Below are positions 18,299 to 27,187 of a DNA stretch of 64,000 nt, one piece after another. Origin of the DNA: Streptomyces tuirus (lineage in GTDB: Bacteria; Actinomycetota; Actinomycetes; Streptomycetales; Streptomycetaceae); assembly GCA_018195615.1 (NCBI GenBank), contig JAGTPG010000002.1, positions 5,015,501-5,079,500 on the forward strand, read 5' to 3'. The notes below the pieces were generated by a model. The model did no database searches, had not been told where the DNA came from, and worked only from the letters and a program-made list of their open reading frames with translations. The position numbers and the translations under genes are program-made. Numbering within the stretch: position 1 is the stretch's first letter; every line of letters starts with the position of its first letter.

Positions 18299-19691
18299 AT
18301 GGGCGAGCTGATGGGTGACTACCGGCGCATCGCCGATCTGATCGCCGACGACATCGCCACCGGGCGGCTCAAGCCCGGTCAACGGCTCCCGCCGCAGCGG
18401 GCGTTCGCGCGGCGCCGGGGGATCGCCCCGTCCACGGCCGGGCGGGTCTACGGCGAGCTCGTACGGCGCGGGCTGGTCGTCGGCGAGGTCGGGCGCGGCA
18501 CCTTCGTCCGGGCCGCACCGGCGGGGCCGACGGGGCGGGCGCTCGCCGAGCCCGGCCCGGCCGACGCCCCGTCAACCTGGAGCTCAACTACCCCCGCGCA
18601 CCCGGTCAGGCGGAACTCCTCGCGCCCGTTCTCGCGCCGCTGCTGCGTCCCGACGTGCTGGCCGAGGCGCTGCTGCCGGCCGCCGCCACCGGTACCGCGT
18701 CCGCCCGGGAGGCCGCGGCCGGCCTCCTCACCACGCCCGGCTGGCGCCCCGACCCGGACCGGCTGCTGTTCACCGGCAACGCCCGTCAGGCCATCGCCGC
18801 CGCCCTGGCCTCCCTGGTCCGGCCGGGCGGCCGGGTCGGCGTGGAGCAGCTGACGTATCCGCTGGTCAAGGAGATCGCGGCGCGGCTGGGGATCACGCTG
18901 GTGCCGCTGGCCGGTGACACAGCCGGGCTGCTCCCGGAGGCCGTCGCCGCAGCGCACCGCACGGCACCCTTGTCCGCCCTCTACCTGCAGCCGGCACTGC
19001 ACAATCCGACGTCCCTGACGACGAGCAGGCCGCGCCTGCTGCAACTCGCCCAGCTGGTGCACGACTTGAACCTCCCGGTCGTGGAGGACCGCATCTGGTC
19101 CTTCCTCGCCGGGCCGGACGACCGCCACCGGCGCGGGGAGCAGCCCGGACCGGTCGATCCGCTCGCCGCGCACGCCCCCGCCCTCACCCATGTCGTCGAC
19201 GGTCTGTCCAAGCGGGTCGCCCCGGGGCTCACCGTCGGCTTCCTCGTCGTGCCGCCGCACCGGGTCGGCGCGGTGGCCGGTGCGGTGCGGTCGGGCGGGT
19301 GGAGTGCCGGGCGGTTCGCGCTGGAGGCGGCCGTGCGGTGGGTGGGAGAGGGGACCGTGGCGCGGCTGACGGAGGCCAAGCGGGCGGACGCGACGCGCAG
19401 GCAGCGGATCCTCGCCCAGGAACTCGCCGGCTTCGCCGTACGGTCCCACCCGCGCGCCTGCTTCGCCTGGTGGGAGCTGCCCGCCCCGTGGCGCGCGGAC
19501 ACCTTCACGGCCGCCGCCGCCGCGCACGGCATCGCCGTCACCCCGGCCCCGCCTTCGCCGTCGCCCCCGGGCACACGCCCGACGCCGTCAGGCTCGGTCT
19601 CGCCTCGGCTCCGGAGCGGGATCTGCGGTGGGCGTTGCGGACGCTCGCGCAGGTCGCCGCGCGGCGTGCCGGGACAGTGGGCGGTCGGTGA
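18299..19691 (+). CDS. MocR/GabR-type regulator: GntR HTH plus aminotransferase domain
   Basis: About 464 residues. The N-terminal GntR winged helix (DYRRIADLIADDIATGRLKPGQRLPPQRAFARRRGIAPSTAGRVYGELVRRGLVVGEVGRGTFV) is joined to a fold-type I PLP domain (GNARQAIAAALASLVRPGGRVGVEQLTYPLVKEIAARLG, YLQPALHNPTSLTTS, VVEDRIWSFLAG, and SKRVAPGLTVGFLV with the PLP lysine). Such proteins sense PLP plus an amine ligand. Bases are missing near 18570 and 19553. ATG 18299 was chosen; ATG 18311 is also possible. The 3' end overlaps the convergent membrane-protein gene by about 100 bases. Confidence 0.88.
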
Positions 19692-20742
19692 GGCGGGAGG
19701 CGAGCGCCGTCGTGCGGCTGAGGGCGAGCAGGAGCCGGGGTGTCGTGCGCGGGGGGCGCGGCAGGCGGGGCGCTGCTGTCGCTTTCGTGGTGCGCCGGGG
19801 ACCGTACCGGCCCGTGAGCCAGGAGGTGAGCGCCACCGTGAGGCCGAGGGCGAGGAGGAGCCAGGACGCCGTGCGCAGGGTTTCCGTCAGGGCGTCGTAG
19901 ACCGCGCCCGCGGCCGGGCGGTGGAGGGTGTCGGGCAGGTCGGCGAGGGTGAGACGGCGGCCGAGCGCGATCGCGAGGACGAGCAGAGCGCCGCCCAGCG
20001 CCGTGCCGAGGCCGAGGGCGGTGACCGTGCGGCGACGGTGCGTGGCGACGGCGATCCCCGCGGCGGCGAGTACGGCGGCGATGAGCGGCAGCCAGAAGGC
20101 GGCGGTGTCCAGCACGTGGTACCCCTTGCGCAGTCGGTCCACGTCCCCGGCCGGGAGCACCGGGACGCGGGTGTGCGTGACCGGGATGCGGTGCGCGAAC
20201 GACACGCGGTCGTCGGCCAGTTGGCGTTTGACCCGGGCGACGACCGGGGCGAGGTCGACGGTGACCGCGGCGGCGCGCGGGTCGTCGTCGCGCAGGGCCT
20301 GCAGCACCGCGGTGTGGAGGGCCTGGTTGGCCGCCGACCAGGCCGTGCGGAACACCTCGGTCCGGGTGAACGACCGCACCGCGTCGTGCACGAAGGGCCC
20401 GGCCGCGCCGCGCAGCGGACCGGTGTCGAGCTCGTCTCCGGCCTTGCGCATGATGCCGTCCCCGATGGCGTCCGCGACCGCGTACTGCACGTCCGGGTCG
20501 GCGGCGAGCGGCGCCATCGTACGGACGTAGCGGCCGGTGTCGGTCAGCCCGTGCGCCGCCCAGGACGCGAGCACCCCGAACGGCAGCAGCAGGCACGCGA
20601 GGACCAGCAGAACGGCCGACAGGGCGTTCCGCGGTCGTGGGGGCGCCTTCACGGGTACGGGCGCCCGGTCGCGCTCGGGCACCCTCCCAGGCAAGGCGCT
20701 GCCGCTCCGGCTCGCGAGCCGCTTGACTGCATTCGGCCTCAC
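19588..20742 (-). CDS. Multi-pass membrane protein of unknown function
   Basis: 384 residues. One N-terminal helix (NALSAVLLVLACLLLPFGVLASWAA) leads into a large extracytoplasmic segment (TDTGRYVRTMAPLAADPDVQYAVADAI...). Three helices follow near residues 215-315 (AAFWLPLIAAVLAAAGIAVA, ALGLGTALGGALLVLAIALG, ASWLLLALGLTVALTSWLTG), then an Arg/Pro-rich tail. Streptomyces has several such proteins, and none has a firm function that I know of. The tail overlaps the MocR-like 3' end; a missing base could move the true stop. Confidence 0.7.
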   Translation of the reverse strand: MRPNAVKRLASRSGSALPGRVPERDRAPVPVKAPPRPRNALSAVLLVLACLLLPFGVLASWAAHGLTDTGRYVRTMAPLAADPDVQYAVADAIGDGIMRKAGDELDTGPLRGAAGPFVHDAVRSFTRTEVFRTAWSAANQALHTAVLQALRDDDPRAAAVTVDLAPVVARVKRQLADDRVSFAHRIPVTHTRVPVLPAGDVDRLRKGYHVLDTAAFWLPLIAAVLAAAGIAVATHRRRTVTALGLGTALGGALLVLAIALGRRLTLADLPDTLHRPAAGAVYDALTETLRTASWLLLALGLTVALTSWLTGRYGPRRTTKATAAPRLPRPPRTTPRLLLALSRTTALASRLTDRPLSRHAARRPARASATPTADPAPEPRRDRA

Positions 20743-20784
20743 ATGTCAAGCCGAACGGGCGCCCGAGGGTTCACCCGGACCTGG

Positions 20785-21234
20785 TCAGTCGATGCGGCGG
20801 CCGGCCGCGTCCTCGCGGGTGTAGTAGCGGTAGAACATCGTCACCAGGACGCCCGCCCCGACCGCGAGTCCCAGCCACATGGACCACAGCACGGACAGGC
20901 CGGACTGGCTGATGAGGAAGCCGGCCGCGCAGGCCGTGAAGACGAACCAGAGCCCCGCGTGCAGCTCGCGCCGCAGCCGCCGGCCGAGTTGCCACACGGC
21001 GGCGAACAGTACGGCGAACACCAGCGCGGTGAGGAAGCCGAACAGCAGGTTCCAGCCCGTGATGGGCCCGCCGTGGCGCCGGTTGGCCGCGGCCCAGTAG
21101 CCGTAGATCAGCCCCAGGACGACGGGAACCGCGACCTTGGCGATCGCGTGGGTCCGCGCGCTGAAGACGTCGGGCGTACGGCGCGGCGGGAGTTGCCTGG
21201 TCACCTTGCGTGAGGCGGGTGCCGCGTGAGCCAT
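20785..21234 (-). CDS. Small four-helix membrane protein
   Basis: 149 residues. A basic N-terminus precedes four predicted helices (VAVPVVLGLIYGYWAAA, LFGFLTALVFAVLFAAVW, AGLWFVFTACAAGFLI, WSMWLGLAVGAGVLVTMFYRYYT). ATG 21234 follows a GGAGAG element. Function is not recognised. It is upstream of the 19588-20742 gene on the same strand, with a 42-base gap, so the two may be co-transcribed. Confidence 0.7.
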   Translation of the reverse strand: MAHAAPASRKVTRQLPPRRTPDVFSARTHAIAKVAVPVVLGLIYGYWAAANRRHGGPITGWNLLFGFLTALVFAVLFAAVWQLGRRLRRELHAGLWFVFTACAAGFLISQSGLSVLWSMWLGLAVGAGVLVTMFYRYYTREDAAGRRID

Positions 21235-21405
21235 GAGAGCTCTCCTCTCTCCCTGCCCCTGCCTACCAGGGCACACCGCCGGACCGCCCCTGGCAAGTCG
21301 GGGGCGAAGCCCCTCGAAAGCGGACGTTTGCGGTCCTGAGGCCCACCTTTGCAGCCGCAGCGGTTACGGTGCTGCGGTACGTGATCGACCGGGGGAGGGG
21401 ACGAG

Positions 21406-22467
21406 ATGCCCGGAACCGTGCTGCTGCTGGCGGCCTCGCCGGTGGGCAGGGGGCGTCTGGTGGACGCCGCCTCCGTGCTGCCCGTCCTGGCCGCCGTCCC
21501 ACCCGCCGTGCTGGCCGGCACGGACACCGCGAACGTCGTCGAACTCGCCGACCCGCTGGAGCCGCAGGCCGTACTCACCCGGCTGCGCGCCGCCGCCGCG
21601 GCCCCTGGTCCCCTCACCGTGTACGTCACGGGCCAGCTCGTGCTCGACCGCCGCCAGCGCCTGCCCCACCTCGCGCTGGCCCGCACCACCGCCTCCACCG
21701 CCCGCTACACGGCGTTCCCCTGGCACTGGTTCCGCGACGAACTGCGGCTGAGGCCGGCCGGGGCGACGACCCTCCTGCTCGATCTGCACGCGGACGCCGA
21801 GAGCTGGGAGCTGCTGCGGAGCACACCGCTGGACTCGGGCCGCGGCAACGCCGTCCACGGCCGGATCGCGCCACCGCCGTCCAGACGCACCGTCGCGGCA
21901 CCGGCGTACATGAAGGCCGTCGCGACGATCCTGCGCAGCGGGGCCCGGCCGCCCGCGGAGCAGTTGCACCAGCAGGCTTTGACCCGCATCGCGCCGGAGA
22001 GCGCGGGCACGGACATCGTGATCAGCACACCGGGCCCGTCGGCCGGTGATCCGCACGCCGCGATCACCGCCGCCGTCCAGTCCGGCCGCCACTCCGACGC
22101 CGACGCGCTGGCCGCCCGGCACGAGCAGGCCGCCGTCGCCGCGCACGGGCCCGCCGCCGAGGAGGCCCTGCACTGGGCCGAGGTCCGGGCCGACCTCGCG
22201 ATGTTCGCCGGGGACGCGGCCCGCAGCTGCCACACCTGGCTGACGGTGGCCACCGTCCGCCTGAACGCCGGACAGGCACCCGACGCGCCCGCCGTCGAGG
22301 CCGCCGTGGACCGGGCCCACCACCAGTGGGGCCAGATCCGCGACACCGCACGCGCCCGCGAACTGGGCGCCGCGCTCGCCGAGTTGCGAGGACGGGTCCC
22401 GGGGCGGCGCGAGGGAGCCCTGGACCACGTCCAGCGGCAGCTGCGCCAGCTGCAGACCCAGAGCTGA
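21406..22467 (+). CDS. Uncharacterised protein, possibly an inactive caspase-fold protein
   Basis: 353 residues, no signal or membrane helix. The N-terminal 140 residues alternate strands and helices, with LTVYVTGQLVLDRRQRLPHLAL and TTLLLDLHADAESW placed like the His- and Cys-bearing strands of the caspase encoded downstream (LLLLYFAGHA and VVVILDCCYAG). The His and Cys positions are not conserved (Gln; Leu-His). The C-terminal half is helical, Ala-rich, with TPR-like segments (EEALHWAEVRADLAMFAGDAARSCHTWLTVATVRL). It lies 107 bases upstream of the EACC1-like gene on the same strand. The pseudo-caspase idea is inference from pattern only. Confidence 0.5.
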   Translation: MPGTVLLLAASPVGRGRLVDAASVLPVLAAVPPAVLAGTDTANVVELADPLEPQAVLTRLRAAAAAPGPLTVYVTGQLVLDRRQRLPHLALARTTASTARYTAFPWHWFRDELRLRPAGATTLLLDLHADAESWELLRSTPLDSGRGNAVHGRIAPPPSRRTVAAPAYMKAVATILRSGARPPAEQLHQQALTRIAPESAGTDIVISTPGPSAGDPHAAITAAVQSGRHSDADALAARHEQAAVAAHGPAAEEALHWAEVRADLAMFAGDAARSCHTWLTVATVRLNAGQAPDAPAVEAAVDRAHHQWGQIRDTARARELGAALAELRGRVPGRREGALDHVQRQLRQLQTQS

Positions 22468-22574
22468 GCACGCGTGCGCCGTGTGCGCCTGGCGTGAAGG
22501 GGGCGTGCAATCGCTTTCGCAGGTCGTGTCACAGGTCTGCCGCCGAGGCCTGACCCGATGTCATGATGTCGGGC

Positions 22575-22928
22575 ATGACAGAGGGGGACCAAGTGGCTGT
22601 CTTAGGCGTACGCGTCCGGCTGGGCGCCGGCGCGACCGCGGACGATGTCAGAGCTCTGAAGACGTGGCTGGAGCGGGACGAGCCGCTGGAGGAACTGATC
22701 TCCGGCCGGAACCTGCGCATCGAGGAGCGGACCAGGGCGGACGGGCCCAGGGGGCGGCTGGGGCCCGATCTCGAGCTCGTGCTCCAACTGCTCGGTGACG
22801 TCGCCACGGTGGTGGCGCTGACCGAGTACACGACCCGCGCGGTGAAGACCTGGAAGAACAACCGCCGCAGGCTGCAGGGTGACGAGCCCGATACGGAGAT
22901 CCGTCAGCTGGGCCCCGACGGGGAGTAG
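22575..22928 (+). CDS. EACC1-like small protein of a caspase conflict locus
   Basis: 117 residues. Central segments LKTWLERDEPLEELI, RLGPDLELVLQLLGDVATVVALTEYTTRAVKTWKNNRRR and a charged tail fit the effector-associated constant component 1 (EACC1) family, small proteins encoded beside caspase- or trypsin-like effectors in predicted actinobacterial conflict systems. The next gene, a caspase, begins 4 bases after its stop. Start choice between 22563 and 22575 is open, and no RBS is visible, so a leaderless transcript is possible. Confidence 0.65.
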   Translation: MTEGDQVAVLGVRVRLGAGATADDVRALKTWLERDEPLEELISGRNLRIEERTRADGPRGRLGPDLELVLQLLGDVATVVALTEYTTRAVKTWKNNRRRLQGDEPDTEIRQLGPDGE

Positions 22929-22932
22929 CCCG

Positions 22933-25471
22933 GTGAGCCGCTTCGACCCGCGCGGCAGAGCGAACCGGGCGCTGCTGGTCGGTGTGTCCGAGTACGACCA
23001 CACGGCCCCGGACCCCCAGGGCGTCACCGGCCAGCTCCCCGCCGTGCGGCACAACCGCAGGACACTCGAGGACGCGCTGCACCGGGGCGGTGTGTTCGGC
23101 GCGGGCGAGGTGAAGGTCCTGCCCTCGCCCGCCCCGGACGACTTCACGGGGGCGCTGCGCCGGGCCGGCCGTGAGGCCAGGGGGCTGCTGCTGCTCTACT
23201 TCGCCGGGCATGCCGTCACCTCCACGTCCGGCAACGAGCTGCACCTCCAGATGCGTACGGCGCGGGTGCTCGCGGGGCACGGGCTGCCCGGATCGGTGAG
23301 TTTCACCCAGGTGCTGGGCGAGCTCGCCGAGAGCAACGCCGAGCGGGTCGTGGTGATCCTCGACTGCTGCTACGCCGGCAACGCCGCCGAGATCTGGCAC
23401 CGCTTCGACGATCCGAAGCGGAACAAGCAGAAGATCCTGCTGCTGATGAGCGTGCAGCCCAACCGCTGCATCCTGGGCGGGGACGCGGACGTCGCCACAC
23501 CGTTCACGCGTGAGGTGGTGCACGTCCTCGATGAGGGCGGGGAGGTGTCGCTCTCCGAGCTGTACGCCGCGGTGCGGGAGCGGATGGCCGCCGCCAAGTA
23601 CAAGGCGGAGGACGACGACCCGCAGCGGCCCCAGGCGCTGGCGCCCCCGTGGGACACGGAGGCGGACGTCCTGCTGGCGGCGGGGCCGGGAAATCCGCCG
23701 ACGCCGGTCGACACCGAGCACCCGGCCCGCCGCTGGTTGTCCCGGCTCCGGCGTCCGCTCGACCGCGTCCGGAAATCCGTCGGCCTGTTCGGTCGTACCG
23801 TCCTCGCGGTGCTGCTGGCGTTCCTCGCCATCGGCGCCGCCGGTTACGGCGTCCTGGTCTGGACCGGAAACCCCGGCCCCTGCGGTCCGGCGCTGGAGCT
23901 GCGGGTCCTCACCGACCCGGATCTGGAGCCGGCGATGCGGGCGTCGGCGGACGCCTACCTCGCCTCGGGCGCCAACACCACCGAGGACGGCTGCCGGCGC
24001 AGTGGCATCACCGTCTACAGCGCGGGCGCCGCCGACGTGGTGAACGCGCTGGGTGAGCGGACCGATCCCTGGCAGCGGCCGCGCGAGGACGACAACCCGC
24101 AGCGGGACATCGGCCCGCAGCCGGACGTGTGGATCCCCGCCACCCGCGCGGACGTCCGCCGGGCCACCGCCCTGCAGAGGGACCGCGACCGTGTCTTCGC
24201 CCGGCTGGAGACGGACGTCGAGCCGTTCGCGTACTCGCCGGTGGTACTGGCCCTCCCCCTGGTCTCGCCGGGTCCGCCGCGACCACCGGACGCTCACTGT
24301 CGCAGCTGGTCGACGACCTGGAGACCGCCGACCGGACGTCCGAAGTGCGCCGGCCAGACCCGGAGTTCACCGGCTCGGCGCTGCTGGCCACGGTGGGTCT
24401 GTACGGCGGCGGAGCCGAAGCGCGGGTCGCCGAGCGGCTCCTCACCCGGCCCGCCCGGACCGAGTCCTCGGCGGTCGGGCTGCTGTGCACACTGCCCGAC
24501 GTCGACGCCGTGGACGACCGCAGCGCGGCCCTGGTCCCGGAGTTCCTGCTCAGGAGCGGCGTCGGCTGCCACCCGGCCACGCGCGCCGAGCGCACCGCCG
24601 CCTACCCGGACGACGTACCCGGTCTGGAACCGGCGTTCGTGCGGGTGCGCTGGGAGGACGGCGACCGGGACGCGACGGCGCGGGACGAGGAGGTGAAGAG
24701 GTTCCGTGACTGGCTGACCGGCGAGGGCGGCCGGACCGTGCTCGGCGAGCAGGGGTTCAGGTCCGCGACCGGTCAACGCGGCCTGCTCGACCCGGACTCG
24801 GCCGACTGGGGGATGACCGGGCCGGTCCCCCCGGCGGACTCCGCCGACCCCGCCGAACTGGACTCGGCGCTGGAACGCTACGGCAACGCGCACGGGCCCG
24901 GCCGGGTCCTGTTCCTCCTCGACAGCTCCGGTTCGATGGCAGGCCTGTGGGACGGCCCCAGCGGCGGCCCCGGCATCCTGAAGCAGACCCTGACGGGGCT
25001 CGGCGGGAGGACGAGTACGGGGTGTGGGCGGTGCACGGCCTGGAGGGCAGCGGCCGTACGCACACCGAGCTGCTCCGCTTCGGCACCCACGCCCGCAAGG
25101 ACGCCGAGCACGCCCTCGACACCGCGAAGGTCCAGGACGCCGAAGCCGATCCGCCCGCCGCCCTGCTCGACGCCCTGGACTTCATGCGGGAGCGCGGAAC
25201 GGACGACGAGAGTCCGCAGCTGATCGTGTATCTCACCGACGGCGAGGACGACGACCGCCTCAGCGGGGACGACCGCGCCCGGGTGGTCGGGCGGGCCGGC
25301 GCCGCGGGCGTCCCCGTGGCCATGGTGACCCTGGACAGCGGGGCCTGTGACCGGGGCCGCCCCGGCACCCTCGTCGCCGAGGCCGGCCGGGGCCGCTGCC
25401 TCGACGCCGGGGACGACCTCGTGCCCGCCCTGCGCGACGAGGTCGCCCACACCGGAACGGGGGAGGAATGA
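22933..25471 (+). CDS. Transmembrane caspase/substrate-binding/VWA fusion protein
   Basis: About 846 residues after restoring two missing G's (near 24271 and 25003). Residues 1-260 are a caspase-like (C14) domain: NRALLVGVSEYDH, LLLLYFAGHA (His93) and VVVILDCCYAGNA (Cys145/146), the catalytic His-Cys pair. A single helix at about 289-310 (TVLAVLLAFLAIGAAGYGVLVW) follows a basic stretch, which puts the caspase inside the cell. Outside lie a periplasmic-binding-protein-like domain (LELRVLTDPDLEPAMRASADAYLAS ... DVWIPATRADVRRA) and a VWA domain (RVLFLLDSSGSMAG, a complete MIDAS). GTG start 22933. It overlaps the downstream lipoprotein by ATGA. The layout suggests a receptor transmitting an external signal to a protease. 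Confidence 0.8.
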
Positions 25472-26874
25472 TGACCCGCCGTCTGCCGACCGTCGTGCTC
25501 GCGCTGCTGTCCCTGCTGGCACTCGCCGCCTGCACCGGTGACGAGGGGCGCGAGCAGCCGCCGGGCGCCGACACCTCGCGCCGGATCGTGGTGGCCAGCG
25601 GCCAGGACGTCACCGGCAAGAACGGCATCCGCCAGCAGCTCATCGACGCCTGGAACGCCAAGGAGGGCGAGGACGGCTACCGGGCCCGCCTGGTGGAACT
25701 GCCCGGCTCCGCCGACCAGCAGCGCAGCCAGCTGCTCGGTGCCCTGCAGTCCGGCAGCGCCGAGTACGACGTGGTGAACCTGGACGTGACCTGGATCCCG
25801 GAGTTCGCGGACGCCGGACTGATCCGTCCGCTGACCGACGCGGCCGTCACGTCGCCCGAGGACCTCATCCCGTCCGTGGACAGCACGTCGTACTGGGACG
25901 GCGAGCGGTACGCGGTCCCGTTCAACAGCGACGCGGGCCTGCTGTACTACCGCAAGGACCACCTGCGGCAGGCCAGTGCCTCCCGGACCGACCTCAGCGA
26001 CGGGGTCACCTGGGACGAGCTGCGGCAACTGGTCGAGGCCGTGGACCGCGCGGACCCCGACGGCTACGAGGCGGGCTGGACGACCCAGCTCGCCGCCTAC
26101 GAGGGCCGGACCGTCAACGCGATGGAGGCGTTCGCCTCGGCCGTACCGGAGTTCCGGCTGACCGACGACGACGGCGAGTACGCCACGAACGAGGAGCAGT
26201 TGACGGCGGGCGTCACCGAACTGCGCGAGCGTACGACGTCGCCGTACGTCCTCAAGGCGGCCACCGAGTCCCGTGAGGCCGAGTCGCTCAGCGCCTTCGC
26301 GGAGGGCCGCACCACCTTCCTGCGGCACTGGCCGTACGTCTATCCCACCCTGTACGAGACCTTCAAGGGCAAACTCGGTGTGGCCCGGCTGCCCGGCAAG
26401 GCGGTGCTCGGCGGGCAGAACCTGGCCGTGACCGCGTCGACGTCCGAGCAACGGGCCGCGAAGGCGGCCGAACTGATCGCGTTCCTCACCGACCCGGACA
26501 GCGAACGCTGCCTGCTGCGCGCCGGTTTCGCCGCGACCCGCACCTCCGCCTACCAGGAGTCCGGCACCGCTCCCGCCTGCCGGCACGCGCCCGCCTACGC
26601 GGAGGCTCCCGCGGCGTCCCCCACCGGCGAGAGCACGGTCCGCACGCCTCCCGACCGGTTCGCCGACGGCACCAGCTACTCGCGCGACATCCTGCTCCCG
26701 GCACTCCGCGAGGCCGTGCACCGCCCGCGCACGCCCCTGTACGGCGCGGTGACCCGCACCCTCATCGCCGAACTCGACGCGCTGTACGGTCCACCGCGGG
26801 ATGCGGGCGGGCCCGGTGACGCGGAGGTGGCCAGAAGCCTGGACGAGGCGTTGGGCAAGGTGTTGCCTCGTTGA
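25468..26874 (+). CDS. Extracellular solute-binding lipoprotein
   Basis: 468 residues. The signal ends in a lipobox (LLALAAC, Cys22). The mature part is a type 2 periplasmic-binding fold like sugar-binding ABC components (RIVVASGQDVTGKNGIRQQLIDAWNAKE, VVNLDVTWIPEFADAGLI, VPFNSDAGLLYYRKD, AFAEGRTTFLRHWPYVYPTL). No permease or ATPase gene is nearby, so transport is unlikely. It is translationally coupled (ATGA) to the caspase fusion, whose outer part holds a similar domain, so the two probably form one sensing unit at the membrane. Confidence 0.85.
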   Translation: MMTRRLPTVVLALLSLLALAACTGDEGREQPPGADTSRRIVVASGQDVTGKNGIRQQLIDAWNAKEGEDGYRARLVELPGSADQQRSQLLGALQSGSAEYDVVNLDVTWIPEFADAGLIRPLTDAAVTSPEDLIPSVDSTSYWDGERYAVPFNSDAGLLYYRKDHLRQASASRTDLSDGVTWDELRQLVEAVDRADPDGYEAGWTTQLAAYEGRTVNAMEAFASAVPEFRLTDDDGEYATNEEQLTAGVTELRERTTSPYVLKAATESREAESLSAFAEGRTTFLRHWPYVYPTLYETFKGKLGVARLPGKAVLGGQNLAVTASTSEQRAAKAAELIAFLTDPDSERCLLRAGFAATRTSAYQESGTAPACRHAPAYAEAPAASPTGESTVRTPPDRFADGTSYSRDILLPALREAVHRPRTPLYGAVTRTLIAELDALYGPPRDAGGPGDAEVARSLDEALGKVLPR

Positions 26875-26895
26875 GGTGCTCGGCCGCTCGCCTTC

Positions 26896-27072
26896 TCACC
26901 GCAGGCCCGCGCCGCCCGTGGCGCTCACGTCGCTGTGAAGTGATGGCTCGGGCCGGTTCTCCCCCGCTCTCGCCGGCCCGACGTTCGCCGCCAGCAGCAG
27001 CGTCGCGACAGCGACAACGGCCGCGGTGAAGCCTCTGGCATACCGCTCGGCGGTGCGTGTGCGTTCGAGCAC
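26896..27072 (-). CDS. Small secreted peptide precursor, divergent from HTH-TPR regulator
   Basis: A 58-codon frame starting GTG at 27072 with GAGG 6 bases upstream. It encodes ERTRTAERYARGF (basic N region), TAAVVAVATLLLAA (hydrophobic core) and GPARA just before GENRP, a clean Ala-X-Ala signal-peptidase I site. The predicted mature peptide is about 22 residues, ends in GGAGLR, and lacks Cys. It is divergent from an HTH-TPR regulator, with a perfect palindrome between them. No homologue was recognised. Coding status rests on the good start, signal-peptide pattern and context. Confidence 0.5.
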   Translation of the reverse strand: MLERTRTAERYARGFTAAVVAVATLLLAANVGPARAGENRPEPSLHSDVSATGGAGLR

Positions 27073-27112
27073 GGCGACCTCGCAACTGGGGCGGCGACTA
27101 CGACAGCAGTGT

Positions 27113-27141
27113 GTTAAGCATGCTTAACCCTCGGTTTAACC
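27113..27141. promoter_or_regulatory. Palindromic operator between peptide gene and HTH-TPR regulator
   Basis: GTTAAGCATGCTTAAC (27113-27128) is a perfect 16-bp palindrome and is followed by GGTTTAACC (27133-27141), which repeats the half-site. The AT-rich core stands out in this GC-rich DNA. It lies 41 bases from the peptide start and 47 from the regulator start, so one site could control both. Confidence 0.7.
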
Positions 27142-27187
27142 TAGGGGCTGTCCGAGCCGAACGGCAAGAGGGGCAGGGGGCGTCGGC

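Noticed and set aside
19692..21213. Apparent long C-terminal extension of the MocR-like protein
   Set aside because: Results from a missing base near 19553; the corrected frame ends at 19691 and the extension is antisense to membrane-protein genes.
24757..26721. 654-residue antisense frame over the solute-binding gene
   Set aside because: GC-rich shadow of the plus-strand gene; composition is Arg/Gly/Val-rich with no domain, and the plus strand encodes a recognisable lipoprotein.
25468..26874. ABC importer operon
   Set aside because: No permease or ATPase gene adjoins the solute-binding gene; it is coupled to the caspase fusion.
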